Source of the DNA: Streptomyces sp. TRM68367
GTDB taxonomy: Bacteria; Actinomycetota; Actinomycetes; Streptomycetales; Streptomycetaceae
NCBI RefSeq assembly: GCF_014495685.1
Contig: NZ_JACTVI010000033.1
Coordinates: 1 to 64,000 of the forward strand
DNA: 64,000 nucleotides
Direction of reading: 5' to 3'
Shown here: positions 42,187 to 51,285 of the stretch, in pieces
Numbering within the stretch: the first letter of the stretch is position 1
Layout of the letters: every line of letters begins with the position of its first letter
Translations under genes and position numbers: made by a program
The notes under the pieces: model-generated
Databases searched by the model: none
What the model saw: only the letters and a program-made list of their open reading frames with translations
Told to the model about the DNA's origin: nothing

Positions 42187-42696
42187 GTGTCCAAGCCCCT
42201 CGGTCTCTCCTTCGACCCCATCGCCCGCGCCGACGAACTGTGGAAGCAGCGCTGGGGAAGCGTGCCGTCCATGGCCGCCATCACCTCGATCATGCGCGCG
42301 CACCAGATCCTGCTCGCGGAGGTCGACGCGGTGGTCAAGCCGTACGGACTGACGTTCGCGCGGTACGAGGCGCTGGTGCTGCTCACCTTCTCCAAGTCCG
42401 GCGAGTTGCCGATGTCCAAGATCGGCGAGCGGCTGATGGTGCACCCGACGTCGGTGACGAACACCGTGGACCGCCTGGTGAAGTCCGGCCTGGTGGCCAA
42501 GCGCCCCAACCCCAACGACGGCCGCGGCACGCTCGCCACCATCACCGACAAGGGCCGCGAGGTGGTCGAGGCCGCCACCCGCGACCTGATGGCGATGGAC
42601 TTCGGGCTCGGCGTGTACGACGCCGACGAGTGCCTGGAGATCTTCGCGATGCTGCGCCCGCTGCGGATCGCGGCGCAGGACTTCGAGGCGGAGTGA
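42187..42696 (+). CDS. MarR-family regulator
   Basis: A 169-residue MarR protein starting VSKPLGLSFDPIARADELWK. The winged helix is around residues 75-125 (MSKIGERLMVHPTSVTNTVD, KRPNPNDGRGTLATITDKGR). A protein of this type sits just upstream of the DUF3817 and icmA genes in S. coelicolor, so it belongs to the core block rather than to the polyketide island. The effector and targets are unknown; the icmA palindrome nearby is a candidate target only by proximity. Confidence 0.9.
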   Translation: MSKPLGLSFDPIARADELWKQRWGSVPSMAAITSIMRAHQILLAEVDAVVKPYGLTFARYEALVLLTFSKSGELPMSKIGERLMVHPTSVTNTVDRLVKSGLVAKRPNPNDGRGTLATITDKGREVVEAATRDLMAMDFGLGVYDADECLEIFAMLRPLRIAAQDFEAE

Positions 42697-42739
42697 CCCC
42701 GGCCGAGATCGCCCGGAACGGGCGGTTACGCTCGACGGC

Positions 42740-43078
42740 ATGAAGAAGAGCGTGCTGACCCGCTACCGCGTCATGGCCTACGTCACCGGCGTCCTGCTGG
42801 TCCTGCTGACCCTCGGCGTGATCGCCAAGTACGTGCTTGACCTCAACGGCGCGGACGGCTTCACACGTGTCGTCGGCATCGCGCACGGCTGGCTGTACGT
42901 CGTGTACCTGATCTTCGCCTTCGACCTGGGCTCCAAGGCGAAGTGGCCGGTCGCCAAGCAGCTGTGGGTGCTGCTGGCCGGGACGATCCCGACGGCCGCC
43001 TTCTTCGTGGAGCGCAAGGTCAGCCACGAGCTGGAGGCGAAGCTCGCGGAGCAGGCGCCCGCGACCGCCAAGGCGTAG
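42740..43078 (+). CDS. DUF3817 integral membrane protein, second copy
   Basis: A 112-residue protein with three membrane helices (YVTGVLLVLLTLGVIAKYVL, GIAHGWLYVVYLIFAFDLGS, LWVLLAGTIPTAAFFVERKV). It is a paralogue of the gene at 31191; the shared HG-LY(V)xYxIFxxD and FFxERKV motifs are obvious. It lies 43 bases after the MarR gene. Function unknown. Confidence 0.9.
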   Translation: MKKSVLTRYRVMAYVTGVLLVLLTLGVIAKYVLDLNGADGFTRVVGIAHGWLYVVYLIFAFDLGSKAKWPVAKQLWVLLAGTIPTAAFFVERKVSHELEAKLAEQAPATAKA

Positions 43079-43123
43079 CCCTTACCGCCGTACGGACGAA
43101 CGTGCGGCGGTCAGCCATCGACA

Positions 43124-43145
43124 TTTACTAGGACGTCCAAGTAAA
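43124..43145. promoter_or_regulatory. 22-bp palindrome immediately upstream of icmA
   Basis: TTTACT-A-GGACGTCC-A-AGTAAA: all 22 positions are symmetric except one A/A pair flanking the central GGACGTCC. It ends nine bases before the icmA ATG, where a bound repressor would block initiation. This is a typical TetR/GntR-type operator by form. No matching second copy was seen near the epimerase, thiolase or meaB starts. Confidence 0.7.
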
Positions 43146-43154
43146 TTCGAGGGT

Positions 43155-44855
43155 ATGGACGCTGACGCCATCGAGGAGGGCCGCCGTCGCTGGCAGGCCC
43201 GGTACGACGCCGCTCGCACGCGGGAGGCGGACTTCACGACGCTCTCCGGGGATCCCGTGGAGCCGGTGTACGGGCCCAGGCCCGGCGACAGGTACGAGGG
43301 CTTCGAGCGGATCGGCTGGCCGGGGGAGTATCCGTTCACCCGCGGCCTGTATCCGACCGGCTACCGGGGGCGTACGTGGACCATCCGGCAGTTCGCCGGG
43401 TTCGGGAACGCCGAGCAGACCAACGAGCGCTACAGGATGATCCTCCGCAACGGCGGGGGCGGGCTGTCCGTGGCCTTCGACATGCCGACGCTGATGGGGC
43501 GCGACTCCGACGATGCGCGGTCGCTGGGCGAGGTCGGGCACTGTGGTGTGGCGATCGACTCGGCGGCGGACATGGACGTGCTGTTCCGGGACATCCCGCT
43601 CGGGGACGTCACCACCTCCATGACCATCAGCGGGCCGGCCGTTCCGCTGTTCTGCATGTACCTCGTCGCCGCCGAGCGGCAGGGCGTGGATCCGTCCGTG
43701 CTGAACGGCACGCTGCAGACGGACATCTTCAAGGAGTACATCGCCCAGAAGGAGTGGCTCTTCCAGCCCGAGCCGCATCTGCGGTTGATCGGCGATCTGA
43801 TGGAGTACTGCGCGTCGCGCATCCCCGCGTACAAGCCGCTGTCGGTCTCCGGCTACCACATCCGCGAGGCGGGCTCGACGGCCGCGCAGGAGCTGGCGTA
43901 CACGCTGGCGGACGGGTTCGGGTACGTGGAGCTGGGCCTGTCGCGCGGGCTGGACGTCGACATGTTCGCGCCCGGGCTGTCCTTCTTCTTCGACGCGCAT
44001 GTCGATTTCTTCGAGGAGATCGCCAAGTTCCGGGCGGCGCGGCGGATCTGGGCGCGGTGGATGCGGGACGTGTACGGGGCGAAGACCGAGAAGGCGCAGT
44101 GGCTGCGGTTCCACACGCAGACCGCGGGGGTCTCGCTGACGGCGCAGCAGCCGTACAACAACGTGGTGCGGACGGCTGTGGAGGCGCTGGCGGCGGTGCT
44201 GGGCGGGACGAACTCGCTGCACACGAACGCGCTCGACGAGACGCTGGCGTTGCCGAGTGAGCAGGCGGCGGAGATCGCGTTGCGGACGCAGCAGGTGCTC
44301 ATGGAGGAGACCGGGGTCGCCAATGTGGCCGATCCGCTGGGGGGTTCGTGGTTCGTGGAGCAGTTGACGGACCGGATCGAGGCGGAGGCGGAGAAGATCT
44401 TCGAGCGGATCAAGGAGCGGGGACTGCGGGCGCATCCGGACGGGCGGCATCCGATCGGGCCGGTGACGTCGGGGATTCTGCGCGGGATCGAGGACGGGTG
44501 GTTCACCGGGGAGATCGCGGAGTCGGCGTTCCGGTATCAGCAGGCGCTGGAGAAGGGCGACAAGAAGGTCGTCGGGGTGAACGCGCACACCGGGTCCGTG
44601 TCCGGGGATCTGGAGATTCTGCGGGTCAGTCATGAGGTGGAGCGGGAGCAGGTGCGGGTGCTGGGGGCGCGGAGGAGTGGGCGCAATGACTCGGCCGTGC
44701 GCTCCGCGCTGGATGCGATGGTTGAGGCGGCGCGGTCCGATGCCAATCTGATCGAGCCGATGCTGGAGGCGGTGCGGGTGGAGGCGACGCTGGGGGAGAT
44801 CTGCGGGGTGCTGCGGGACGAGTGGGGGGAGTACACGGAGCCGGCCGGTTTCTGA
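43155..44855 (+). CDS. icmA: isobutyryl-CoA mutase large subunit IcmA
   Basis: A 566-residue protein, the usual length of IcmA, which lacks the B12-binding domain carried by the separate small subunit IcmB (not in this window). It has the substrate-binding TIM barrel with YPFTRGLYPTGYRGRTWTIR, QFAGFGNAEQTNERYRMIL and SVSGYHIREAGSTAAQELAY. It interconverts isobutyryl-CoA and n-butyryl-CoA, using adenosylcobalamin. GAGGG precedes the ATG. It works with the MeaB-type GTPase and sits near the epimerase genes in metabolic terms. Confidence 0.95.
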   Translation: MDADAIEEGRRRWQARYDAARTREADFTTLSGDPVEPVYGPRPGDRYEGFERIGWPGEYPFTRGLYPTGYRGRTWTIRQFAGFGNAEQTNERYRMILRNGGGGLSVAFDMPTLMGRDSDDARSLGEVGHCGVAIDSAADMDVLFRDIPLGDVTTSMTISGPAVPLFCMYLVAAERQGVDPSVLNGTLQTDIFKEYIAQKEWLFQPEPHLRLIGDLMEYCASRIPAYKPLSVSGYHIREAGSTAAQELAYTLADGFGYVELGLSRGLDVDMFAPGLSFFFDAHVDFFEEIAKFRAARRIWARWMRDVYGAKTEKAQWLRFHTQTAGVSLTAQQPYNNVVRTAVEALAAVLGGTNSLHTNALDETLALPSEQAAEIALRTQQVLMEETGVANVADPLGGSWFVEQLTDRIEAEAEKIFERIKERGLRAHPDGRHPIGPVTSGILRGIEDGWFTGEIAESAFRYQQALEKGDKKVVGVNAHTGSVSGDLEILRVSHEVEREQVRVLGARRSGRNDSAVRSALDAMVEAARSDANLIEPMLEAVRVEATLGEICGVLRDEWGEYTEPAGF

Positions 44856-44913
44856 ACAACCCCGGCTCCGGTGCCGGATCCGCGTGCCAGGATGGGCCGC
44901 GGAGGAGGGCACC

Positions 44914-45678
44914 GTGGGCTGGGATCCGTACGAACTGCTGGAGCCGTGGCTGGACGCGACCGTGTATCCCCCGCGTACGCGCGAGAACTACCGGGAACAC
45001 GTCGGGCTCCGGCACTGCCGTGAGGCCGAGCTGCCCTGGGACCGGGTCGCCGCTCAGCACATCGCCCTGTGGGCCCATCGGCCCGGGGCGCCCCACAGCG
45101 CGACGGCCCGGCGCGTCTCCGCCGTCCGTTCCTTCTACGCGTAAGCCCTCCGGGGGGACGCCGTCGTGTACAACCCGGCGGCCCGCCGTTCCCGTCTCAC
45201 GAATCCGGCCCAGTTGACGCCGGCGGGCCTCGATCCCTGGCAGATCGCCGTGCTCCTCGCCGCGTTCGACGAGCGGGGTCCGGCCGAGTCGCGCCACCCT
45301 CGCCAGGACCGCGCCTGCGGCTACCTGCAACTCGGCCTCGGGCTGCGCTCCGGCGCGGTGCTGGCCATCTGCCTCGACGACCTCAGCACCGAGCGGGAGG
45401 TCGGTCGTGGCGCCGACACACTGCGGCTGTCCGACCCGGGGGGAGGGCACCGCATGGTCCCCCTGCCGGCGCTGCTCGGTGAGGCCGTCAGCGCCTACCT
45501 TCCGCGCAGGCGTCCGCCCCGTGACAGCACGCGTGGCGGGCCGCTCTTCACCGCCCGTACGGGCATCAAGATGCCGAGCCGCTACCCGCATGACCTGCTG
45601 CGGGCGGTGGCTGGGGGGAGCGGTCTGCTTTCGCGGCTCGTATCAGATGGCCCAGGCGGGCGGGCGTGGTCACGATGA
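44914..45678 (+). pseudogene. tyrosine-recombinase-like gene broken by an in-frame stop
   Basis: GTG 44914 starts GWDPYELLEPWLDATVYPPR (a SAM-like core-binding N-terminus, TRENYREHVG) and reads to a TAA at 45142-45144 within FYA-ALRGDAVVYNPAARRS. The same frame then continues with DPWQIAVLLAAFDERGPAES, GYLQLGLGLRSGAVLAICLD and HRMVPLPALLGEAVSAYLPR, the catalytic-domain-like part. The last segment after about 45600 is not recognisable, and the usual RHxLR...Y motif is not found. So the gene has one nonsense codon and probably a lost C-terminus. Confidence 0.65.
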
Positions 45679-45889
45679 CCTTGTGCGGGGCGTCGCTCTC
45701 GCTGGCGGAGGGTTCCGTCGGGGGCGGCGGCGAGGTAGAGGGAGCCTGGTACTGCCTGCGCTTCGGGTGTGGTCGACGCGGCTGACGCCCGAGTATGTCC
45801 GTGTACTGGCGGTCCAGTCGGAAGGCTACGGCACCCTCGGTTGTGGCGTGTCGTGGCTGCTCATCGTCGAAGAGGTTGCGGATCTTCAT
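45620..45889 (-). CDS. hypothetical protein, probably truncated
   Basis: ATG 45889 opens a frame MKIRNLFDDEQPRHATTEGA, then VAFRLDRQYTDILGRQPRRP and a Pro/Ser-rich linker, ending with HKVIVTTPARLGHLIRAAKA. The last part resembles the first helix of an XRE-type HTH, after which the frame dissolves into sequence overlapping the recombinase-like gene. It overlaps the 3' end of the TetR gene by 29 bases. A real gene cut short is likely; the end point given is where it stops resembling protein. Confidence 0.35.
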
Positions 45890-46532
45890 GAGTGAGGGAG
45901 GAGACCACCGCCGTCACCCCGCCGACCAGCAGCGTGGTGAGGCGGCCGATCCACTCGGCGTCGGCGGGTTCCGCGCTCACCAGCGTACGGTGCACCACTG
46001 CGCCCGCCACCACGTCGAAGATGAGGTCCGCGGTGCGGGCGGCCGCCGCGGGGTCGTCCTCCGGCGGCAGCTCGCCGCGTTTCTGCGCACGTGCCCGGCC
46101 CTCGAACACCAGACGTTTCTGGCGGTCGACGATCGACGTGCGGATGTGTTCCCGCAACGCGTCGTCCCGTGTCGACTCCGCGACCACCGCCATCAGCCCG
46201 CTCTTCGCCTCGGGGCGGGTGAGGATCGATGCGAACTGGAGCACCACGCCCTCGATGTCCGCGGCCAGGCTGCCGCGGTCGGGGAGTTCGAGTTCGTCGA
46301 AGAGTTCCGCGACCGCGTCGACGACCAGTTCGTTCTTGCCCGCCCAGCGGCGGTAGAGGGTCGTCTTCGCCACCCCCGCCCGCGTCGCCACGTCTCCCAG
46401 GGTGAGCTTCGACCAGCCCAGTTCGACCAGCGCCGCCCGCGTCGCGGACAGGATCGCGGCGTCCGCGGCGGTGCTGCGCGGCCGGCCGGTGCGGCTGGCG
46501 GGCGCGCGGCTCGCTGGGGTGCGGCTCTGCAT
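45861..46532 (-). CDS. TetR-family transcriptional regulator
   Basis: A 223-residue TetR protein. The HTH is LTLGDVATRAGVAKTTLYRR (about residues 45-65), followed by AGKNELVVDAVAELFDELEL and an all-helical ligand domain (TetR_C_33-like; ILTRPEAKSGLMAVVAEST). I start at ATG 46532; the longer frame to 46580 is not supported by an RBS. It is divergent from the thioredoxin gene across 218 bases and may regulate it or the dyad-bearing operon at 48 kb. Confidence 0.85.
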   Translation of the reverse strand: MQSRTPASRAPASRTGRPRSTAADAAILSATRAALVELGWSKLTLGDVATRAGVAKTTLYRRWAGKNELVVDAVAELFDELELPDRGSLAADIEGVVLQFASILTRPEAKSGLMAVVAESTRDDALREHIRTSIVDRQKRLVFEGRARAQKRGELPPEDDPAAAARTADLIFDVVAGAVVHRTLVSAEPADAEWIGRLTTLLVGGVTAVVSSLTHEDPQPLRR

Positions 46533-46750
46533 GCCATGACCATAGACCGGTGGGTGTTGTGTGGCCGTGAGGGAGATCACCGGGGGGTGGTGTTCCGCGA
46601 GTGCTGCCGGGTATTACGCTACGGGGCGTAGCGAAAGTTGGTGCGACGACCACCTGGCGCCGGTGGGGACCCGGCGCCGAACAACACACCGGCGGACCGG
46701 CCTTCACGCCGCTTTTCACATGTGCGCGCAGAACGGGGGAGGATAGACGC

Positions 46751-47728
46751 ATGCAGCCACGGAACATGTCCATGAGCGGAGTCGTCGACCTCTCCGCGGT
46801 GAAGGCGGCCCAGGAGGCCAAGGAGAAGGCGGAGCAGGCGCGGGCCCAGGCCGCCCGGCAGGGCGGGGGAGGGGCCGTATCGCCCGCCGATCTCGTCATC
46901 GACGTCGACGAGGCGGGGTTCGAGAGCGACGTCCTGCAGCGGTCCACCGAGGTGCCCGTCGTCATCGACTTCTGGGCCGAGTGGTGCGAGCCCTGCAAAC
47001 AGCTGAGCCCGGTCCTCGAACGTCTCGCCGTCGAGTACAACGGGCGGTTCGTGCTCGCCAAGATCGACGTCGACGCCAACCAGATGCTGATGCAGCAGTT
47101 CGGGATCCAGGGGATCCCGGCGGTGTTCGCCGTCGTCGCGGGCCAGGCGCTGCCGCTGTTCCAGGGTGCCGCCGGTGAGGCGCAGATCCGGCAGACCCTC
47201 GACCAGTTGGTGACCGTCGCCGAGCAGCGCTTCGGGCTGACCGGCCTGACCGTCGCCCCGGACGCCGAGCCGGGCGACGCGTCCGAGGAGGCGCCCAGCC
47301 GGCCGGCGGGGCCGTACGACGCCGTGCTGGAGGCTGCCGTACAGGCGCTGGACTCGGGAGATCTGGCCGGGGCCGTCCAGGCGTACAAGAACGTGCTGAA
47401 CGAGGACCCGGGCAACTCGGAGGCCAAACTCGGGCTCGCCCAGGCCGAGTTGCTCCAGCGGGTGCAGGGCGTCGACCCGCAGCAGGTGCGCAAGGACGCG
47501 GCCGACCGGCCCGGTGACCCGCAGGCGCAGATCGCCGCGGCGGATCTGGATCTCGTCGGCGGCCATGTCGAGGACGCGTTCGGCCGGCTCATCGAGACCG
47601 TGGGGCGCACGGCCGGTGACGACCGGGACACCGTGCGGATGCGCCTGCTGGAGCTGTTCGAGGTGGTCGGCGCCGAGGATCCGCGGGTGATCGCGGCCCG
47701 CCGGGCCCTGGCGCGCGCCCTGTTCTGA
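46751..47728 (+). CDS. thioredoxin-domain protein with C-terminal TPR-like region
   Basis: A 325-residue cytoplasmic protein. The first 45 residues are charged and Ala-rich. The thioredoxin fold follows, with WAEWCEPCKQLSPVLERLAV (Cys79, Cys82). Residues 190-325 form tetratricopeptide-like helices (AVQALDSGDLAGAVQAYKNV, DRPGDPQAQIAAADLDLVGG). This YbbN/CnoX-like architecture suggests a chaperedoxin that holds unfolded clients and protects cysteines under oxidative stress. GGAGGA is upstream of ATG 46751. It is single and divergent from TetR. Confidence 0.9.
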   Translation: MQPRNMSMSGVVDLSAVKAAQEAKEKAEQARAQAARQGGGGAVSPADLVIDVDEAGFESDVLQRSTEVPVVIDFWAEWCEPCKQLSPVLERLAVEYNGRFVLAKIDVDANQMLMQQFGIQGIPAVFAVVAGQALPLFQGAAGEAQIRQTLDQLVTVAEQRFGLTGLTVAPDAEPGDASEEAPSRPAGPYDAVLEAAVQALDSGDLAGAVQAYKNVLNEDPGNSEAKLGLAQAELLQRVQGVDPQQVRKDAADRPGDPQAQIAAADLDLVGGHVEDAFGRLIETVGRTAGDDRDTVRMRLLELFEVVGAEDPRVIAARRALARALF

Positions 47729-47814
47729 GTGGGGCGCACACCCGGGTGCTGACCAGTTGCTAAACACTGGGGCATGTGATGCCCGAGTGAAAAAATTGCC
47801 GACAGAGTGTCACT

Positions 47815-47852
47815 GCGGCCGCGCTTTACCAAAACTTGGTAATCGCGGCCGC
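47815..47852. terminator. 38-bp inverted repeat after the thioredoxin gene
   Basis: Outer arms GCGGCCGCG (47815-47823) and CGCGGCCGC (47844-47852) are exact; inner arms TTACCAA and TTGGTAA are exact across AAC. Only a 2-3 base mismatch separates the two. It could be a terminator for the thioredoxin gene or a regulatory site; the AT-rich inner dyad resembles a protein-binding site. Confidence 0.65.
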
Positions 47853-47854
47853 TG

Positions 47855-47867
47855 TTACTGCGAGTAA
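47855..47867. promoter_or_regulatory. TTACT-3-AGTAA dyad
   Basis: TTACT-GCG-AGTAA immediately follows the long inverted repeat. It shares the half-site of the stronger dyad at 47982-47999. Confidence 0.4.
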
Positions 47868-47981
47868 GTCGCTGACGTTGATCTGTCGGGTTCTGTCCAG
47901 CGATCAACGGGTTTGCCCACAGGATGGACGACACCCTCTGTGGCCGAGTGGGACCGCGGGGTCGTTGTTCGGTCATCCGGC

Positions 47982-47999
47982 CGTTACTAGTGAGTAACG
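47982..47999. promoter_or_regulatory. CGTTACT-4-AGTAACG perfect dyad
   Basis: CGTTACT AGTG AGTAACG has exact 7-bp arms and lies 380 bases ahead of the DUF6230 gene, before the hairpin-rich leader. It is a likely operator for a TetR-type repressor; the TetR gene at 45861 is the nearest candidate. Confidence 0.5.
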
Positions 48000-48021
48000 A
48001 ACCCCCTTGTGCCGACGGCGA

Positions 48022-48174
48022 GAATGGACCACGATCGGCCACGCTCGGTCCATTCCCGTACCCCGGCAGCCGGTTGGGGCGACGGGACTTCCTGGGTCCC
48101 CACCGGGCAGAGCCGGCGGCAGTGGCGCCGGCTCTTGGACAGGGGGGTCTTCGCCTCTCGGCGAAGCCTGTCCA
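48022..48174 (+). ncRNA. hairpin-rich leader region upstream of the DUF6230 operon
   Basis: Four consecutive stems are visible: GAATGGACC/GGTCCATTC (48022-48055), GGGAC/GTCCC (48084-48100), AGAGCCGGC/GCCGGCTCT (48109-48135) and TGGACAGG...CTTCGCC paired with GGCGAAG...CCTGTCCA (48136-48174) with a GGGGT bulge. The last two are directly adjacent. A further stem, CCTGCCC/GGGCAGG, lies near 48320-48345. The gap 47729-48378 holds no convincing gene. It may be a structured 5' leader or a small RNA; no known riboswitch class is recognised. Confidence 0.45.
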
Positions 48175-48378
48175 GCAAGGTTGTGCGTGATGCGTGTCAG
48201 GCGCGACCAGTGGTTGTCGCTCGGGGGTGATCGCCAGTGATTCGGGCGCGTTCCAGCGCCACCGAGCGCGGGCGCTCTCCTTTCCGAGGACGTAGCACTT
48301 CTCCCATCCCTGCCCGGCCGAGCCGCCGACTGGGGGCCCGACACAGGGCAGGCGATGTACGTCCGAGAAGGAGGAAAA

Positions 48379-49014
48379 ATGGAGTCCCAGGTGCGTGGCG
48401 GGACCAGATGGAAGCGGTTCGCTGTGGTGATGGTGCCCAGCGTCGCCGCCGCGGCATGTGTGGGTGTCGGACTCGCGCAGGGTGCGCTGGCCGCGTCGTT
48501 CAGCGTGTCCGGCCAGCAGTTCAAGGTGACGGCCAGTCACCTGCACGGTGACGGGTTCGCCCAGTACGGCGGTCTCGACAACGTCTACACCTCGCCCGAG
48601 GGCAAGGACAAGAAGCGGGTCCCGGTCGCGATCTCGTCGTTCACCGACGCGACGATCAAGAACATGTGTCAGTCCGTGGCCACGCCGATCCCCCTCATAG
48701 GCAAGACGGTCTACCTCCGTCTTGAGGCGGGCAACAGCAAGCCGGTCGAGGCTCACAACCTCTACATCGACGTCGCTCAGCTCGACGCCGATGCCGAGTT
48801 CAAGAACATCGACATCGGCGTTGCGGTCCAGGACAAGACGCGTGGTCCCGAGGTCAAGGACAAGTCCGTGCTGCCGGGTGGCTTCGCCCAGCAGGCGGAG
48901 TCGGCCGACCTCTACGGCGTCAAGCAGACGGCGTGGGCGACCACGGCCGGTACGTTCAAGCTCAGCGGCCTGTCGATGCGTCTCGGCATGGACAAGAACA
49001 TGGAGTGCTACTGA
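48379..49014 (+). CDS. DUF6230 exported protein
   Basis: A 211-residue protein with an N-terminal membrane anchor or signal (WKRFAVVMVPSVAAAACVGV, ending QGALAASF). The rest is beta-rich with two cysteines (KNMCQSVATPIPLIG and NMECY at the end). It matches the streptomycete family at this locus (often mislabelled cholesterol esterase; DUF6230). ATG 48379 has AAGGAGG upstream, a strong site. It is the first gene of a three-gene envelope operon. Confidence 0.9.
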   Translation: MESQVRGGTRWKRFAVVMVPSVAAAACVGVGLAQGALAASFSVSGQQFKVTASHLHGDGFAQYGGLDNVYTSPEGKDKKRVPVAISSFTDATIKNMCQSVATPIPLIGKTVYLRLEAGNSKPVEAHNLYIDVAQLDADAEFKNIDIGVAVQDKTRGPEVKDKSVLPGGFAQQAESADLYGVKQTAWATTAGTFKLSGLSMRLGMDKNMECY

Positions 49015-49202
49015 CGGCCTCCGTCACACGGGCACCCCGGGGCGGCTGAGCTCCCCCAGGGGCGGGGAAGCTGTCGCTTCTCCGCCCCGAGGGCCCGGCC
49101 CGGCCGTGTACCGGGCACCTACACAGACTCAGATCTTCCGGCTTCTCCACGCCTACGGCCGAGCCGGTACGTACTTTCACCGGACCGAGGGAGCTGTTTT
49201 CC

Positions 49203-49776
49203 ATGAGTGCCGAGACTCCGGTCCAGAGCGCCGGGACCTTCACCCGGTTGCGTCGGCGATTCCGCGCCTGGCGGGGCAACCGGCCGTTCTGGGCAGGACT
49301 GTTCACCATCCTCGGCGGGGTGCCGATCGCCTACTTCCCCTACGCCACGTTCAAGCTGGGCACCATGTCGCTCACCATGGCGACCACCGCGGGGGCCGGC
49401 TCCCTCATCATCGGGGTTCTCCTGATCACGCTGGGCCTGACCATGTGGTATCAGCAGGCGACGCGCATCTTCGCCGGTATCGCGGCGATCATCCTCGCCC
49501 TGGTGTCCCTGGTGGTCTCCAACATCGGCGGCTTCATCATCGGATTCCTGCTGGCGATGGTCGGCGGCGCGCTCGCCGTCTCCTGGGCGCCGGGCGACGC
49601 GGCGTCCTCGGACGCCGGGCAGAAGGAGGCCGACCGGGGGCCGACGGGAGAGGGCGCCCCCGGATCCGCTCCGGAGGGCACCGCGGGTGAACCGGGTGAG
49701 CCGCACTATCCGTACGGGCCTGGCGACGGCGGACCGGCGGGCGGCATCCGGGCAGAGGAGCGCAACGGGGGGTACC

Positions 49777-49787
<11 letters not shown>
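49203..49787 (+). CDS. DUF6114 integral membrane protein
   Basis: A 194-residue protein with four membrane helices (FWAGLFTILGGVPIAYFPYA, TTAGAGSLIIGVLLITLGLT, IFAGIAAIILALVSLVVSNI, GGFIIGFLLAMVGGALAVSW) and a hydrophilic C-terminus rich in Gly, Glu and Pro. It follows DUF6230 by 188 bases and overlaps the next gene by eleven. In other Streptomyces the same trio occurs; its role is unknown but is probably in the envelope. Confidence 0.9.
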
Positions 49788-51048
<1,261 letters not shown>

Positions 51049-51095
51049 CCGGCCGGCCGTACAGGCCCGCCGCAAGCCTCTCCGGGAGCCGCGAA

Positions 51096-51139
51096 GGACT
51101 GTGCCCCCGCCGGGTTCCGACCCGGCGGGGGCACAGTCC
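51096..51139. terminator. 20-bp perfect hairpin after the envelope operon
   Basis: GGACTGTGCCCCCGCCGGGT pairs exactly with ACCCGGCGGGGGCACAGTCC across a 4-base loop. Confidence 0.95.
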
Positions 51140-51220
51140 GCTGTGAGGGACGGCTGGTGTCGCCGTCGGGCCTCCACGGCCGCCGTCGCCTTGGGGCCTC
51201 GCCGAGGAAGAGACCGAAAA

Positions 51221-51263
51221 GCGAGGGCGACCCCTACTTACCGGCGGGAGGGCGCCCTCGCTG
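51221..51263 (-). terminator. hairpin after pyk
   Basis: AGCGAGGGCG at 51221-51230 pairs with CGCCCTCGCT at 51254-51263, 23 bases beyond the pyk stop. Confidence 0.8.
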
Positions 51264-51285
51264 TCGTAGAGCTGTTTCTGCGGCG

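Noticed and set aside
47924..48190. 88-codon plus-strand ORF in the hairpin-rich leader
   Set aside because: No RBS, no conserved-looking segment, and it overlaps the stems; more likely untranslated leader.
45886..48756. 956-codon minus-strand ORF
   Set aside because: Antisense to the thioredoxin gene and part of the DUF6230 gene; composition is Ser/Arg/Pro noise and no known domain is visible.
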